A stretch of DNA of 12,864 bases from Candidatus Nanopelagicales bacterium. Its GTDB lineage: Bacteria > Actinomycetota > Actinomycetes > S36-B12 > UBA10799. Under the pieces are notes generated by a model. That model worked only from the letters and a program-made list of their open reading frames with translations. It did no database searches and had not been told where the DNA came from. Below are positions 1 through 5,813 of the stretch, one piece after another. Each line of letters begins with the position of its first letter. Position 1 is the first letter of the stretch. The stretch covers positions 1-12,864 of the forward strand of contig JALOLM010000062.1 in assembly GCA_025455985.1 (NCBI GenBank), given 5' to 3'. Position numbers and translations under genes: made by a program.

Positions 1-470
1 GCATCCAGGGCGACCTTGGTGCCGAACTTCGGCTCCGACCCGTCACCACCCCATACGTACAGGGGCCCCTGGCGTCCGGCCTTGCGGAAACTACCGAACA
101 GGGTGATCAGGTCGGCGGTGTGGTCGGCGTGCAGATGGCTGAGGAACACCTTGTCCAGGGAGTTGATCGGCAGGCCAAGGCTCATGAAGTTAGCCAGCGA
201 CCCGCTGCCCGCGTCGAACAGGAACAGGTCCCGGTTGGGGTTGCCCACCTCCACAAGAACGCTTCCCGACGCCTGAGCGCGTGTCGCTGGCGGGTTCCCA
301 CTGCCCAGGACCGTCACCCGGATTTCCCCGTCCCTGAGCGGCTCCTCACCCGGGACATACACCTCGGCATACGGCTGAGACGGCTGTCCGATGATCGGCG
401 TGGTTGCGACTGCTTTGGTGCCGCCCAGGTAAGCCAGATCGGTATAAGTGGCGGACGTGATCCCGGTCAT
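1..470 (-). CDS. Metallo-beta-lactamase-fold hydrolase (3' end outside window)
   Basis: The first 156 codons of a metal-dependent hydrolase are visible; the C-terminal part lies beyond position 1. The signature metal-binding motif HLHADH is at residues 112-117, preceded by VTVLGSGNPP (about 52-61) and FDAGSGS (85-91), the usual N-terminal order of the RNase Z/arylsulfatase-like branch of this fold. The first 45 residues (TDLAYLGGTKAV...) are an extension before the fold; no signal peptide or membrane segment is seen, so a cytoplasmic enzyme is likely. The ATG at 470 has a purine-rich AGAGGGG about 8 bases upstream. The substrate cannot be deduced: the fold covers RNases, sulfatases, lactonases and others, and the second half with the remaining metal ligands is missing. 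It is codirectional with nrdJ but separated by 408 bases and a terminator-like hairpin, so it is probably its own transcription unit. Family call secure, function unknown. Confidence 0.85.
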   Translation of the reverse strand, partial: MTGITSATYTDLAYLGGTKAVATTPIIGQPSQPYAEVYVPGEEPLRDGEIRVTVLGSGNPPATRAQASGSVLVEVGNPNRDLFLFDAGSGSLANFMSLGLPINSLDKVFLSHLHADHTADLITLFGSFRKAGRQGPLYVWGGDGSEPKFGTKVALD

Positions 471-878
471 TTCGGTGTCCCCTCTCGCGATGAGCAGACG
501 AGACTGCCCTTAACATTCTGTCACTCGCGGGGGCGCGGAGTCCCGGGTTCCGTTCATCCAGCGCGGCTGCTAACTCGCGATGCGGAAAGGTTCTGAGGAG
601 GCTGAGCACCGCTGCGAAGAGGCGTCGACACCCTTACACGTGACGCCACGAATTTGTGCGGCAGTCGGTCGAGCAACCGCGGACTTCCCCCGCTGAGCGT
701 GCTTGGCCAGCCTGCGCAGCCGCTCGCGAGGGTCGTAGGCAATGGCAACGGTGTGTCGGCCCCCACCAAAGCAACGGCGTGGGCGGCTCCGAAACTCTGG
801 AACCACCCACGCCGTCAGCACTGTTCGTGCTCAGGTCCTACTGTCGAATTGGTGCATCTACTGCTAAAGGGCCTCTTT
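471..878. other. Intergenic gap, no gene supported
   Basis: This 408-base stretch lies between the stop of nrdJ and the start of the hydrolase gene. The only clear structure is the hairpin at 774-815. A weaker inverted repeat, GGCGTC...GACGCC with a 15-base loop, lies at 621-647. The first 40-100 bases upstream of the hydrolase start (471-560) should hold its promoter, but no convincing -10/-35 pair is visible. Open frames on the minus strand (for example 570-821) begin inside the terminator hairpin, lack a ribosome binding site and resemble no family I know, so they are not called. No tRNA or riboswitch shape was recognised. Confidence 0.6.
774..815 (-). terminator. Strong hairpin terminator after nrdJ
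   Basis: A 17-bp stem encloses an 8-base loop. In the minus-strand transcript the 5' arm (815 to 799) begins ACGGCGUGGGUGG and pairs with the 3' arm (790 to 774), which ends CCGCCCACGCCGU. All 17 positions pair, two as G-U wobbles, while in the plus-strand transcript the same two positions mismatch. That strand bias fits a role for the minus-strand nrdR-nrdJ message. The hairpin starts 63 bases past the nrdJ stop. It is followed by UUGCUUUGG, only a weak U-tract, which is common for actinobacterial terminators. It also separates nrdJ from the downstream hydrolase gene. Confidence 0.7.
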
Positions 879-3719
879 TCAGCTGCAGCCGCTGGTCGAA
901 CCACACCCTTCACACACGTAGCACGAACCCGCTGGGCGCATCTTTATCCCGCAGGTCATGCACAGCGGGGCGTCCGCGGTCTTGCCGGTGATCGCCTCGA
1001 GCAGTTCGGCCGACGAGTGGACCGACGCCGGGACACTTGCCGCGCCGGCTTCGTGCTCGACGGTACCCGCGCTGAGGTCCTCGAACTCCACGTCCTCTGT
1101 CACTGCCGTCGGGGACTGTGCGGCGTGACCGTTGGACTCGTTGAGCTGTTCGGCGCGCTCCTCCGCGGTGAAGATGCCAAGCGCGGCACGCTTCTCGTAG
1201 GGCAGGTGATCCAAGGCAAGGCGCCGGAAGATGTAGTCCATCATCGACTGGGCCATGCGGATGTCCGGGTCGTCGGTCATGCCCGAGGGCTCGAACCGCA
1301 TGTTCACGAACTTCGCCACATAGGCCTCGAGCGGGACGCCGTACTGCAACGCGATCGACACCCCGATCGAGAATGCGTCCATGACACCGGCCAGCGTCGA
1401 ACCCTGCTTGCCCAGCTTGAGGAACACCTCACCCAGACCGTCGTCGGGGTAGGAGCCGGCGGTCATGTAACCCTCAGCCCCACCCACGCTGAACGAGATG
1501 GTCTGGCTCGGGCGCTTCTTCGGCAGCCGCTTGCGAACCGGACGGTGGTCGACCACGACCTCTGCCGCGGCGGTCTTCTTCTCCGCCTTGCCATCGGACA
1601 GCGGCTGACCGACCTTGCAGTTGTCGCGGTAGATCGCCAGCGCCTTCAGACCGGTCTTCCACCCCTGGAAGTAGATCTCCTCGACCTCTTCGATGGTGGC
1701 CGTTTCCGGCATGTTCACCGTCTTCGAGATCGCGCCGGAAAGGAACGGCTGGACCGCTGCCATCATGCGAACATGGCCCATCGGGCTGATCGCCCGCTCC
1801 CCCATCGCACAGTCGAACACCTGGTAGTGCTCCGGCTTCAGGCCCGGTGCATCGACCACGTGGCCGTGGGCGGCAATGTACTCCACGATCGCCTCGGCGG
1901 TCTCCTCGGCGTAGCCGAGTTTGCGCAACGCACGAGGAATCGTCTGGTTCACGATCTGCATGGATCCGCCACCGACGAGCTTCTTGAACTTCACCAGCGA
2001 GAAGTCCGGCTCGATACCGGTGGTGTCGCAGTCCATCATGAAGCCGATAGTGCCGGTGGGCGCCAGCACACTGGCCTGGGCATTGCGCCAGCCGTTCTTC
2101 GCGCCGATCGCATTGCCCTCCTCCCACATCTGCGAGGCGATCTGAAGAACATCGCTGTCCAGGGTCGACACCGACCGCACACTGTCGGTGGCCGCCGCGT
2201 GCTTGCGCATCACTCGGGCGTGGGCTGAGGCGTTACGCCCAAAGCCCTTGTACGGTCCGACAACACCTGCGAGTTCGGCCGAGCGCTTGTAAGCGGCCCC
2301 GGTCATCAAGCTGGTGATGGATGCCGCCAACGCACGGCCGGCATCGGAGTCGTAGGCCAGACCGCACGCCATCAACAGCGCGCCGAGGTTGGCGTAGCCG
2401 ATTCCCAGCTGGCGGTAGTCGCGGGTGGTCTGCCCGATCGCCTCGGTCGGGAAGTCCGCGAAGCAGATCGAGATGTCCATGGCCGTGATGATCATCTGAA
2501 CAGCTTTGTTGAACTTCGCCGCGTCGAACGACCCGTCGTCCTGCAGGAACTTGAGCAGGTTCAAGGACGCGAGGTTGCAGGAGCTGTTGTCCAGCGACAT
2601 GTACTCCGAACACGGGTTGGACGCGGTGATGCGACCGGTCTCCGGGTTGGTGTGCCAGTCGTTGATGGTGTCGTCGTACTGGATGCCGGGGTCCGCGCAA
2701 GCCCACGCCGCCTCGGACATGCGCCGGAAGAGTTTCTTGGCATCGATCGTCTCGATGACCTCGCCGGTGGTGCGGGCGCGCAGGCCGAACTCATCGCCGT
2801 TCTCCACGGCACGCATGAACTCATCGGACACGCGCACGGAGTTGTTGGCGTTCTGGTACTGGACGCTGTTGATGTCCTTGCCGCCGAGGTCCATGTCAAA
2901 GCCCGCGTCCTTCAGGACCCGGATCTTGTCCTCTTCGCGAACCTTCGTCTCGATGAACTCCTCGACGTCTGGGTGGTCGACGTCGAGCACGACCATCTTC
3001 GCGGCCCGCCGGGTGGCGCCGCCGGACTTGATGGTGCCGGCGGATGCGTCCGCTCCGCGCATGAACGACACCGGTCCGGATGCCGTCCCGCCGGAGGAAC
3101 GCAACAACTCCTTGCTGGACCGGATACGCGAGATGTTCAGACCCGCCCCAGAGCCGCCCTTGAAGATCAACCCCTCTTCGCGGTACCAGTTCAGGATCGA
3201 GTCCATGGTGTCGTCGACGGCCAGGATGAAACAGGCGCTGACCTGCTGCGGAGCGGTCGTGCCGACGTTGAACCACACCGGGGAGTTGAAGGAGAACACC
3301 TGGTTGACCAGCATCCAGGTCAACTCGTGCTCGAAGATCTCGGCATCGGCTTCAGTGGCGAAGTAGCCGTGGTCACGGCCGGCCTTGACGTAGGTCAGCA
3401 CGACGCGGTCCACGAGTTGCTTGAGGCTCCACTCGCGGGCCTCGGTACCCAGGGCACCGCGGAAGTACTTCGTGGTGACGATGGTCGAGGCGTTGAGCGA
3501 CCAGAATGCGGGAAACTCCACGCCACGCTGCTCAAAGACGACCTCGTCGGTCTTCCAGTTCGTCTGGACGACGTCGCGGCGCTCCCACTCCACCTCGTCG
3601 TAGGGGTGCACCCCAGCGGTCGTGTATAGCCGCTCGATGGTCAAACCAGTGGTCTGCACAGTCACCTCGGCTCCCTTCACGCCTGCAGTGCGCGCCTTGG
3701 CAATGGACTGGTCGGTCAT
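879..3719 (-). CDS. nrdJ: Adenosylcobalamin-dependent (class II) ribonucleotide reductase NrdJ
   Basis: Reduces ribonucleotides to deoxyribonucleotides in the cytosol using adenosylcobalamin as radical source, so it works with or without oxygen. The 946-residue product is the usual size for the actinobacterial long form. Visible landmarks: FNSPVWFNVG (144-153), a redox cysteine in SACFI (C163), GGSGAGLN (188-195), the finger-loop motif NPCSE (368-372, thiyl-radical cysteine C370), a second cysteine in SSCNLASLN (C381), PTGTIG (554-559), and a C-terminal zinc/redox tail with cysteines at 920, 923, 933, 936, 939 and 945 ending GCGSTSGCS. All key residues are present. The ATG has AAGGAGG 4 bases upstream and overlaps the nrdR stop as ATGA, so the two are probably translationally coupled. 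Regulation by NrdR is likely through the paired boxes upstream of nrdR. No cobalamin riboswitch was recognised ahead of the operon. Confidence 0.97.
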   Translation of the reverse strand: MTDQSIAKARTAGVKGAEVTVQTTGLTIERLYTTAGVHPYDEVEWERRDVVQTNWKTDEVVFEQRGVEFPAFWSLNASTIVTTKYFRGALGTEAREWSLKQLVDRVVLTYVKAGRDHGYFATEADAEIFEHELTWMLVNQVFSFNSPVWFNVGTTAPQQVSACFILAVDDTMDSILNWYREEGLIFKGGSGAGLNISRIRSSKELLRSSGGTASGPVSFMRGADASAGTIKSGGATRRAAKMVVLDVDHPDVEEFIETKVREEDKIRVLKDAGFDMDLGGKDINSVQYQNANNSVRVSDEFMRAVENGDEFGLRARTTGEVIETIDAKKLFRRMSEAAWACADPGIQYDDTINDWHTNPETGRITASNPCSEYMSLDNSSCNLASLNLLKFLQDDGSFDAAKFNKAVQMIITAMDISICFADFPTEAIGQTTRDYRQLGIGYANLGALLMACGLAYDSDAGRALAASITSLMTGAAYKRSAELAGVVGPYKGFGRNASAHARVMRKHAAATDSVRSVSTLDSDVLQIASQMWEEGNAIGAKNGWRNAQASVLAPTGTIGFMMDCDTTGIEPDFSLVKFKKLVGGGSMQIVNQTIPRALRKLGYAEETAEAIVEYIAAHGHVVDAPGLKPEHYQVFDCAMGERAISPMGHVRMMAAVQPFLSGAISKTVNMPETATIEEVEEIYFQGWKTGLKALAIYRDNCKVGQPLSDGKAEKKTAAAEVVVDHRPVRKRLPKKRPSQTISFSVGGAEGYMTAGSYPDDGLGEVFLKLGKQGSTLAGVMDAFSIGVSIALQYGVPLEAYVAKFVNMRFEPSGMTDDPDIRMAQSMMDYIFRRLALDHLPYEKRAALGIFTAEERAEQLNESNGHAAQSPTAVTEDVEFEDLSAGTVEHEAGAASVPASVHSSAELLEAITGKTADAPLCMTCGIKMRPAGSCYVCEGCGSTSGCS

Positions 3720-4255
3720 GCGTCCTCCTTCTGGACAACAGTGGCGAGGGGCACTTTGTGCCCTTCTGTGATATCGATCCGTACATCTCTGGTGGCGCCG
3801 ACCGGCGCCTGCCTACTGGCCTTCAGCAAAGCGATCTCCTGCTCGAAGTCGGCCAGACAGTCGAATGCGCGGTACACCGAGGCGAACCGCAGGTAGGCGA
3901 CCTCGTCGAGGTCGCGCAGCGGGCCGAGAATCGTCAGGCCGATCTCGTGGGCCGGCACCTCGGCGCAGCCCGAATCACGCAGTGCGTCTTCCACCTGCTG
4001 CGCAAGGACCGCCAATTCGTCGTCGGTCACCGGCCGTCCCTGGCACGCCTTGCGCACCCCGGACACGATCTTGTCCCGGCGGAAGGGCTCGACCACGCCG
4101 GAGCGCTTCACAACATTGAGGGCTGCGACCTCGATCGTCGTGAACCGCCGCTGGCAACTCGCGCACTGCCGTCTCCTGCGCACGGCCGAGCCGTCATCGG
4201 CCAACCGGCTGTCGACGACCCGGGAGTCGTCACTGCGACAGAAGGGGCAATGCAT
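3716..4255 (-). CDS. nrdR: Transcriptional repressor NrdR
   Basis: Zn- and nucleotide-binding repressor of ribonucleotide reductase genes. The 179-residue product has the two CxxC zinc-ribbon pairs (C3/C6 and C31/C34) with the family-typical MHCPFCRSDDSRVVDSR start and RRRRQC. An ATP-cone follows from about residue 49 (VVKRSGVVEPFRRDKIVSGV) to about 135, with ACQGR and the conserved DLDEVAYLRFASVYRAF stretch. It is about 25 residues longer than the shortest family members because of a C-terminal tail, which is common in actinobacteria. The ATG at 4255 has AGGA 8 bases upstream and GAGG directly abutting it. The stop overlaps the nrdJ start by four bases. Two NrdR-box-like palindromes about 85-135 bases upstream suggest autoregulation of nrdR-nrdJ. 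The LysM gene lies 237 bases upstream in the same direction, the divS-nrdR order known in Corynebacterium. Confidence 0.97.
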   Translation of the reverse strand: MHCPFCRSDDSRVVDSRLADDGSAVRRRRQCASCQRRFTTIEVAALNVVKRSGVVEPFRRDKIVSGVRKACQGRPVTDDELAVLAQQVEDALRDSGCAEVPAHEIGLTILGPLRDLDEVAYLRFASVYRAFDCLADFEQEIALLKASRQAPVGATRDVRIDITEGHKVPLATVVQKEDA

Positions 4256-4340
4256 CCTCGTTGTCCTACTTTCTGGGCTTTTGCCCGGCCGCCTGTGGAC
4301 GGATCGGCGGACTACCTGGGGAAAAACTGTGCCGAACCGA

Positions 4341-4356
4341 CCACAACCTGTGGATG
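4341..4356 (-). promoter_or_regulatory. NrdR-box-like site, proximal to nrdR
   Basis: The plus strand reads ccaCAACCTGTGGatg, containing the inverted repeat CCACA-acc-TGTGG. It matches the NrdR-box core CwAtATaTwG at the outer C/G and inner A/T positions. Its centre (4348.5) is 32 bp from that of the second box, about three helical turns, as expected for paired NrdR sites. Operator function is inferred from the motif, pairing and position upstream of nrdR. Confidence 0.55.
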
Positions 4357-4372
4357 AATAACATCGGTGTAA

Positions 4373-4388
4373 CTACTACATGTGGTGC
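4373..4388 (-). promoter_or_regulatory. NrdR-box-like site, distal to nrdR
   Basis: The plus strand reads ctaCTACATGTGGtgc. The inner 12 bases ACTACA|TGTGGT form a palindrome with one mismatched pair, and 7 of 10 core positions fit CwAtATaTwG. It shares TGTGG and the C-w-A-C pattern with the box 32 bp away. It is the better of the two sites. No clear -10/-35 pair could be assigned around the boxes. Confidence 0.6.
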
Positions 4389-4390
4389 CC

Positions 4391-4433
4391 AACCGTATGC
4401 GTCGGCTACGGGTTGCGCAAGCACTTTCGCAAC
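4391..4433 (-). terminator. Two adjacent inverted repeats after the LysM gene (possible weak terminator)
   Basis: GTTGCG...CGCAAC (4412-4433, 10-base loop) is followed on the minus strand by AACCCGTA...TACGGTT (4391-4414, one bulged base). They lie 60-100 bases past the LysM stop and just upstream of the NrdR boxes. Neither has a U-tract, so they could be a weak terminator, a processing site or nothing. Read-through from the LysM gene into nrdR is therefore possible. Confidence 0.3.
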
Positions 4434-4492
4434 AGTGTCGCCAGGCGTGTCCGACCGGTTGATCAGGATCCGTTGGGATCAGCCGGGATCAG

Positions 4493-4930
4493 TCAGGACC
4501 GACCCGTCACCTGAATCACTTCACCCACCTGCAGGGTGTGCCCCGGACCAAAGCCGTTCAACGCCTGCAGTTCCATCACAACCCGGCGCGGATCCTCGCC
4601 CGGTGCGACCTGCTCGGCGATACTCCACAACGTCTCACCGGGCGCCACCGTCCAGGCCGGGCGCGCGGCGGACTCCGCGACCAGTGGCCCGACATGCACG
4701 GCTGTCGCCGGGACTGCTGAGTCCGCGGTCGGGGCCATCAAGAAGGCGGTCAGCGCGGCCGCGAAGACCATCACGACCGCAACAGCCAGCCGCACTGCCG
4801 GAAGGTCCCGCAGCCGGGACGGCAGCACTGCCGCGGGCATGGGCGCGGCCGGCGCCTCGAACGTGACCGACAGGCGCGGGCGCACCAGACGTTCGCTGAC
4901 CACCCGGGGGGAAGCACTGATGGTAGCCAT
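4493..4930 (-). CDS. LysM-domain membrane protein, DivS/ChiZ-like SOS cell-division suppressor
   Basis: A 145-residue protein with an N-terminal basic cytoplasmic stretch (1-43), one hydrophobic segment (about 44-66, VRLAVAVVMVFAAALTAFLM) and an extracytoplasmic LysM domain (about 93-142) with the typical WTVAPGETLWSIA and LQVGEVIQV ends, predicted to bind peptidoglycan. This architecture, size and position divergent from lexA and upstream of nrdR match ChiZ (Rv2719c) of Mycobacterium tuberculosis and DivS of Corynebacterium glutamicum, which halt division after DNA damage. That role is inferred from family and context. ATG 4930 was chosen because AGGAG stands 6 bases upstream; an in-frame TTG at 4954 would lie inside the palindrome at 4945-4980 and lacks a ribosome binding site. 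Likely LexA-controlled through the operators between it and lexA. No catalytic residues of a hydrolase can be pointed out. Confidence 0.85.
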   Translation of the reverse strand: MATISASPRVVSERLVRPRLSVTFEAPAAPMPAAVLPSRLRDLPAVRLAVAVVMVFAAALTAFLMAPTADSAVPATAVHVGPLVAESAARPAWTVAPGETLWSIAEQVAPGEDPRRVVMELQALNGFGPGHTLQVGEVIQVTGRS

Positions 4931-4944
4931 GTCCAACTCCTGTT

Positions 4945-4980
4945 CATCGTACAAGCGTTCTTATGAACGCATGTACGATG
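4945..4980 (-). promoter_or_regulatory. 36-bp palindrome: paired imperfect SOS boxes or leader hairpin
   Basis: Two 16-base arms with a single mismatched pair flank TTAT. The palindrome ends 3 bases before the AGGAG of the LysM gene. Each half reads as an imperfect LexA site: TCGTAC-AAGC-GTTCTT (4947-4962) and ATGAAC-GCAT-GTACGA (4963-4978) each match TCGAAC-N4-GTTCGA at 9 of 12 positions, and GAAC-N4-GTTC at 7 of 8. Centres are 16 bp apart. In RNA it would fold into a 16-bp stem with an AUAA loop next to the ribosome binding site. The symmetry is observed; which role it has is inferred. Confidence 0.6.
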
Positions 4981-5014
4981 TCTACCAGAGGGGTGCGACA
5001 CGTTTCCACAGATA

Positions 5015-5030
5015 TCGAACATGTGTTTGA
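5015..5030 (+). promoter_or_regulatory. SOS box (LexA operator) of lexA
   Basis: TCGAAC-ATGT-GTTTGA fits the Gram-positive/actinobacterial LexA operator (GAAC-N4-GTTC core) with one substitution, GTTT for GTTC. It lies 81 bases ahead of the lexA start and overlaps the proposed -35 element, as expected for autorepression. It may also serve the divergent LysM gene. Confidence 0.85.
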
Positions 5031-5055
5031 GTTTGGCTACGGAATTGGCTAGCGT
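5027..5055 (+). promoter_or_regulatory. Putative lexA promoter
   Basis: TTGAGT (5027-5032), a 17-base spacer and TAGCGT (5050-5055) form a plausible primary-sigma promoter. The -35 element overlaps the right half of the SOS box, so LexA binding would block polymerase. A transcript would start near 5062, leaving a leader of about 50 bases. Assignment is by inspection only. Confidence 0.5.
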
Positions 5056-5088
5056 GGCAACGAGTACGAAAGCAGCGAGCACCTATCG

Positions 5089-5100
5089 CCGGTGCACCGG
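5089..5100. repeat. 12-bp perfect palindrome abutting the lexA ribosome binding site
   Basis: CCGGTGCACCGG is a perfect palindrome whose last two bases are the start of the lexA GGGAGG (5099-5104). As DNA it could be a dimer binding site; as RNA it can only form a very tight fold. It may be chance. Confidence 0.4.
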
Positions 5101-5111
5101 GAGGAACACAC

Positions 5112-5813
5112 ATGGCCAGGTCGGCACAGAACAAGACGGTTGACGCCTCGTCCGAGGTCGTGGAGTTGCCTGACTCCCCACCCGGCCGCGACGGTCTGAC
5201 TGAACGCCAGCGCATAATCCTCACCGAGATCCGCAGGGTTGTCGCTTCGCGGGGGTATCCCCCGTCGGTGCGCGAGATCGGCGAGGTGGTGGGCTTGACC
5301 AGCCCTTCCAGCGTCAACTACCAGCTCAAGGCCCTGGAGCGAAAAGGGTACATCCGGCGCGATCCGCACCGTCCACGCGCCTTGGAGGTCCTCCTGCCCT
5401 CGGATCTGGATGAAACCGGCAGTGGCGACGACCGCCCGACGCCCAAGTACGTGCCACTCGTGGGGCGCATCGCCGCCGGTGGCCCGATCCTGGCAGAAGA
5501 GGCCGTTGAGTCCGTCTTCCCGCTGCCAGCCGAACTCGTGGGGGACGGGGAACTGTTCCTGCTCAAGGTTGTGGGCGAGTCGATGATCGAGGCTGCGATC
5601 TGCGATGGGGACTGGGTGGTTGTGCGCCGTCAGCCCGACGCGGACAACGGGGAGATCGTCGCCGCGCTGCTTGACGACGAGGCCACGGTCAAGACGCTTA
5701 AGCGTCGCGACGGCCACGTCTGGTTGCTGCCGCAGAACGCGGCGTTCGATCCCATCGACGGTGACCACGCCCAGATCCTCGGCAAGGTCGTCGCGGTGCT
5801 GCGGCGGGTCTAG
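5112..5813 (+). CDS. lexA: SOS response repressor and autoprotease LexA
   Basis: Represses DNA-damage genes and cleaves itself when stimulated by RecA filaments. The 233-residue protein has a winged helix-turn-helix at about 29-85 (LTERQRIILTEI, GYPPSVREIGE, LTSPSSVNYQL, LERKGYIRR), a linker, and an S24-type peptidase domain from about 113. The cleavage site is A122-G123 in RIAAGGP; the catalytic serine is S157 in GESMIEA and the lysine K194 in TVKTLKR. All are intact. The ATG has GGGAGG 7 bases upstream. An SOS box and promoter lie about 60-100 bases upstream. The gene diverges from the LysM gene and converges on the dinG-type helicase, sharing the palindromic stop CTAG at 5810-5813. The N-terminal 28 residues before the HTH are a typical actinobacterial extension. 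Confidence 0.98.
   Translation: MARSAQNKTVDASSEVVELPDSPPGRDGLTERQRIILTEIRRVVASRGYPPSVREIGEVVGLTSPSSVNYQLKALERKGYIRRDPHRPRALEVLLPSDLDETGSGDDRPTPKYVPLVGRIAAGGPILAEEAVESVFPLPAELVGDGELFLLKVVGESMIEAAICDGDWVVVRRQPDADNGEIVAALLDDEATVKTLKRRDGHVWLLPQNAAFDPIDGDHAQILGKVVAVLRRV

Noticed and set aside
570..821. Minus-strand frame of 83 codons in the gap after nrdJ
   Set aside because: Its GTG start lies at the edge of the terminator hairpin, it lacks a Shine-Dalgarno and the product resembles nothing known to me.
654..2228. Long open frame (524 codons) on the plus strand opposite nrdJ
   Set aside because: It is antisense to the highly conserved nrdJ catalytic core, has no recognisable family features, and starts in the gap without a ribosome binding site. 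Such frames are common opposite GC-rich genes.
4349..4357. DnaA-box-like TCATCCACA on the minus strand upstream of nrdR
   Set aside because: One mismatch to TTATCCACA, a single copy, and it falls inside a better explained NrdR box. A lone near match is expected by chance.
4256..4492. Cobalamin riboswitch ahead of the B12-dependent reductase operon
   Set aside because: Looked for a B12-box and the surrounding paired elements in the 237-base leader region and found none. A class II enzyme needs the cofactor and is not usually repressed by it.
4457..4498. Short GATC-containing repeats (ggatcag words) just after the LysM stop
   Set aside because: Three or four 6-8 base words with a small GATCC/GGATC hairpin; too short and irregular to call a repeat array or terminator.
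4931..4954. Alternative TTG start of the LysM gene at 4954
   Set aside because: It would lie within the palindrome and has no ribosome binding site; ATG 4930 has AGGAG at 6 bases.
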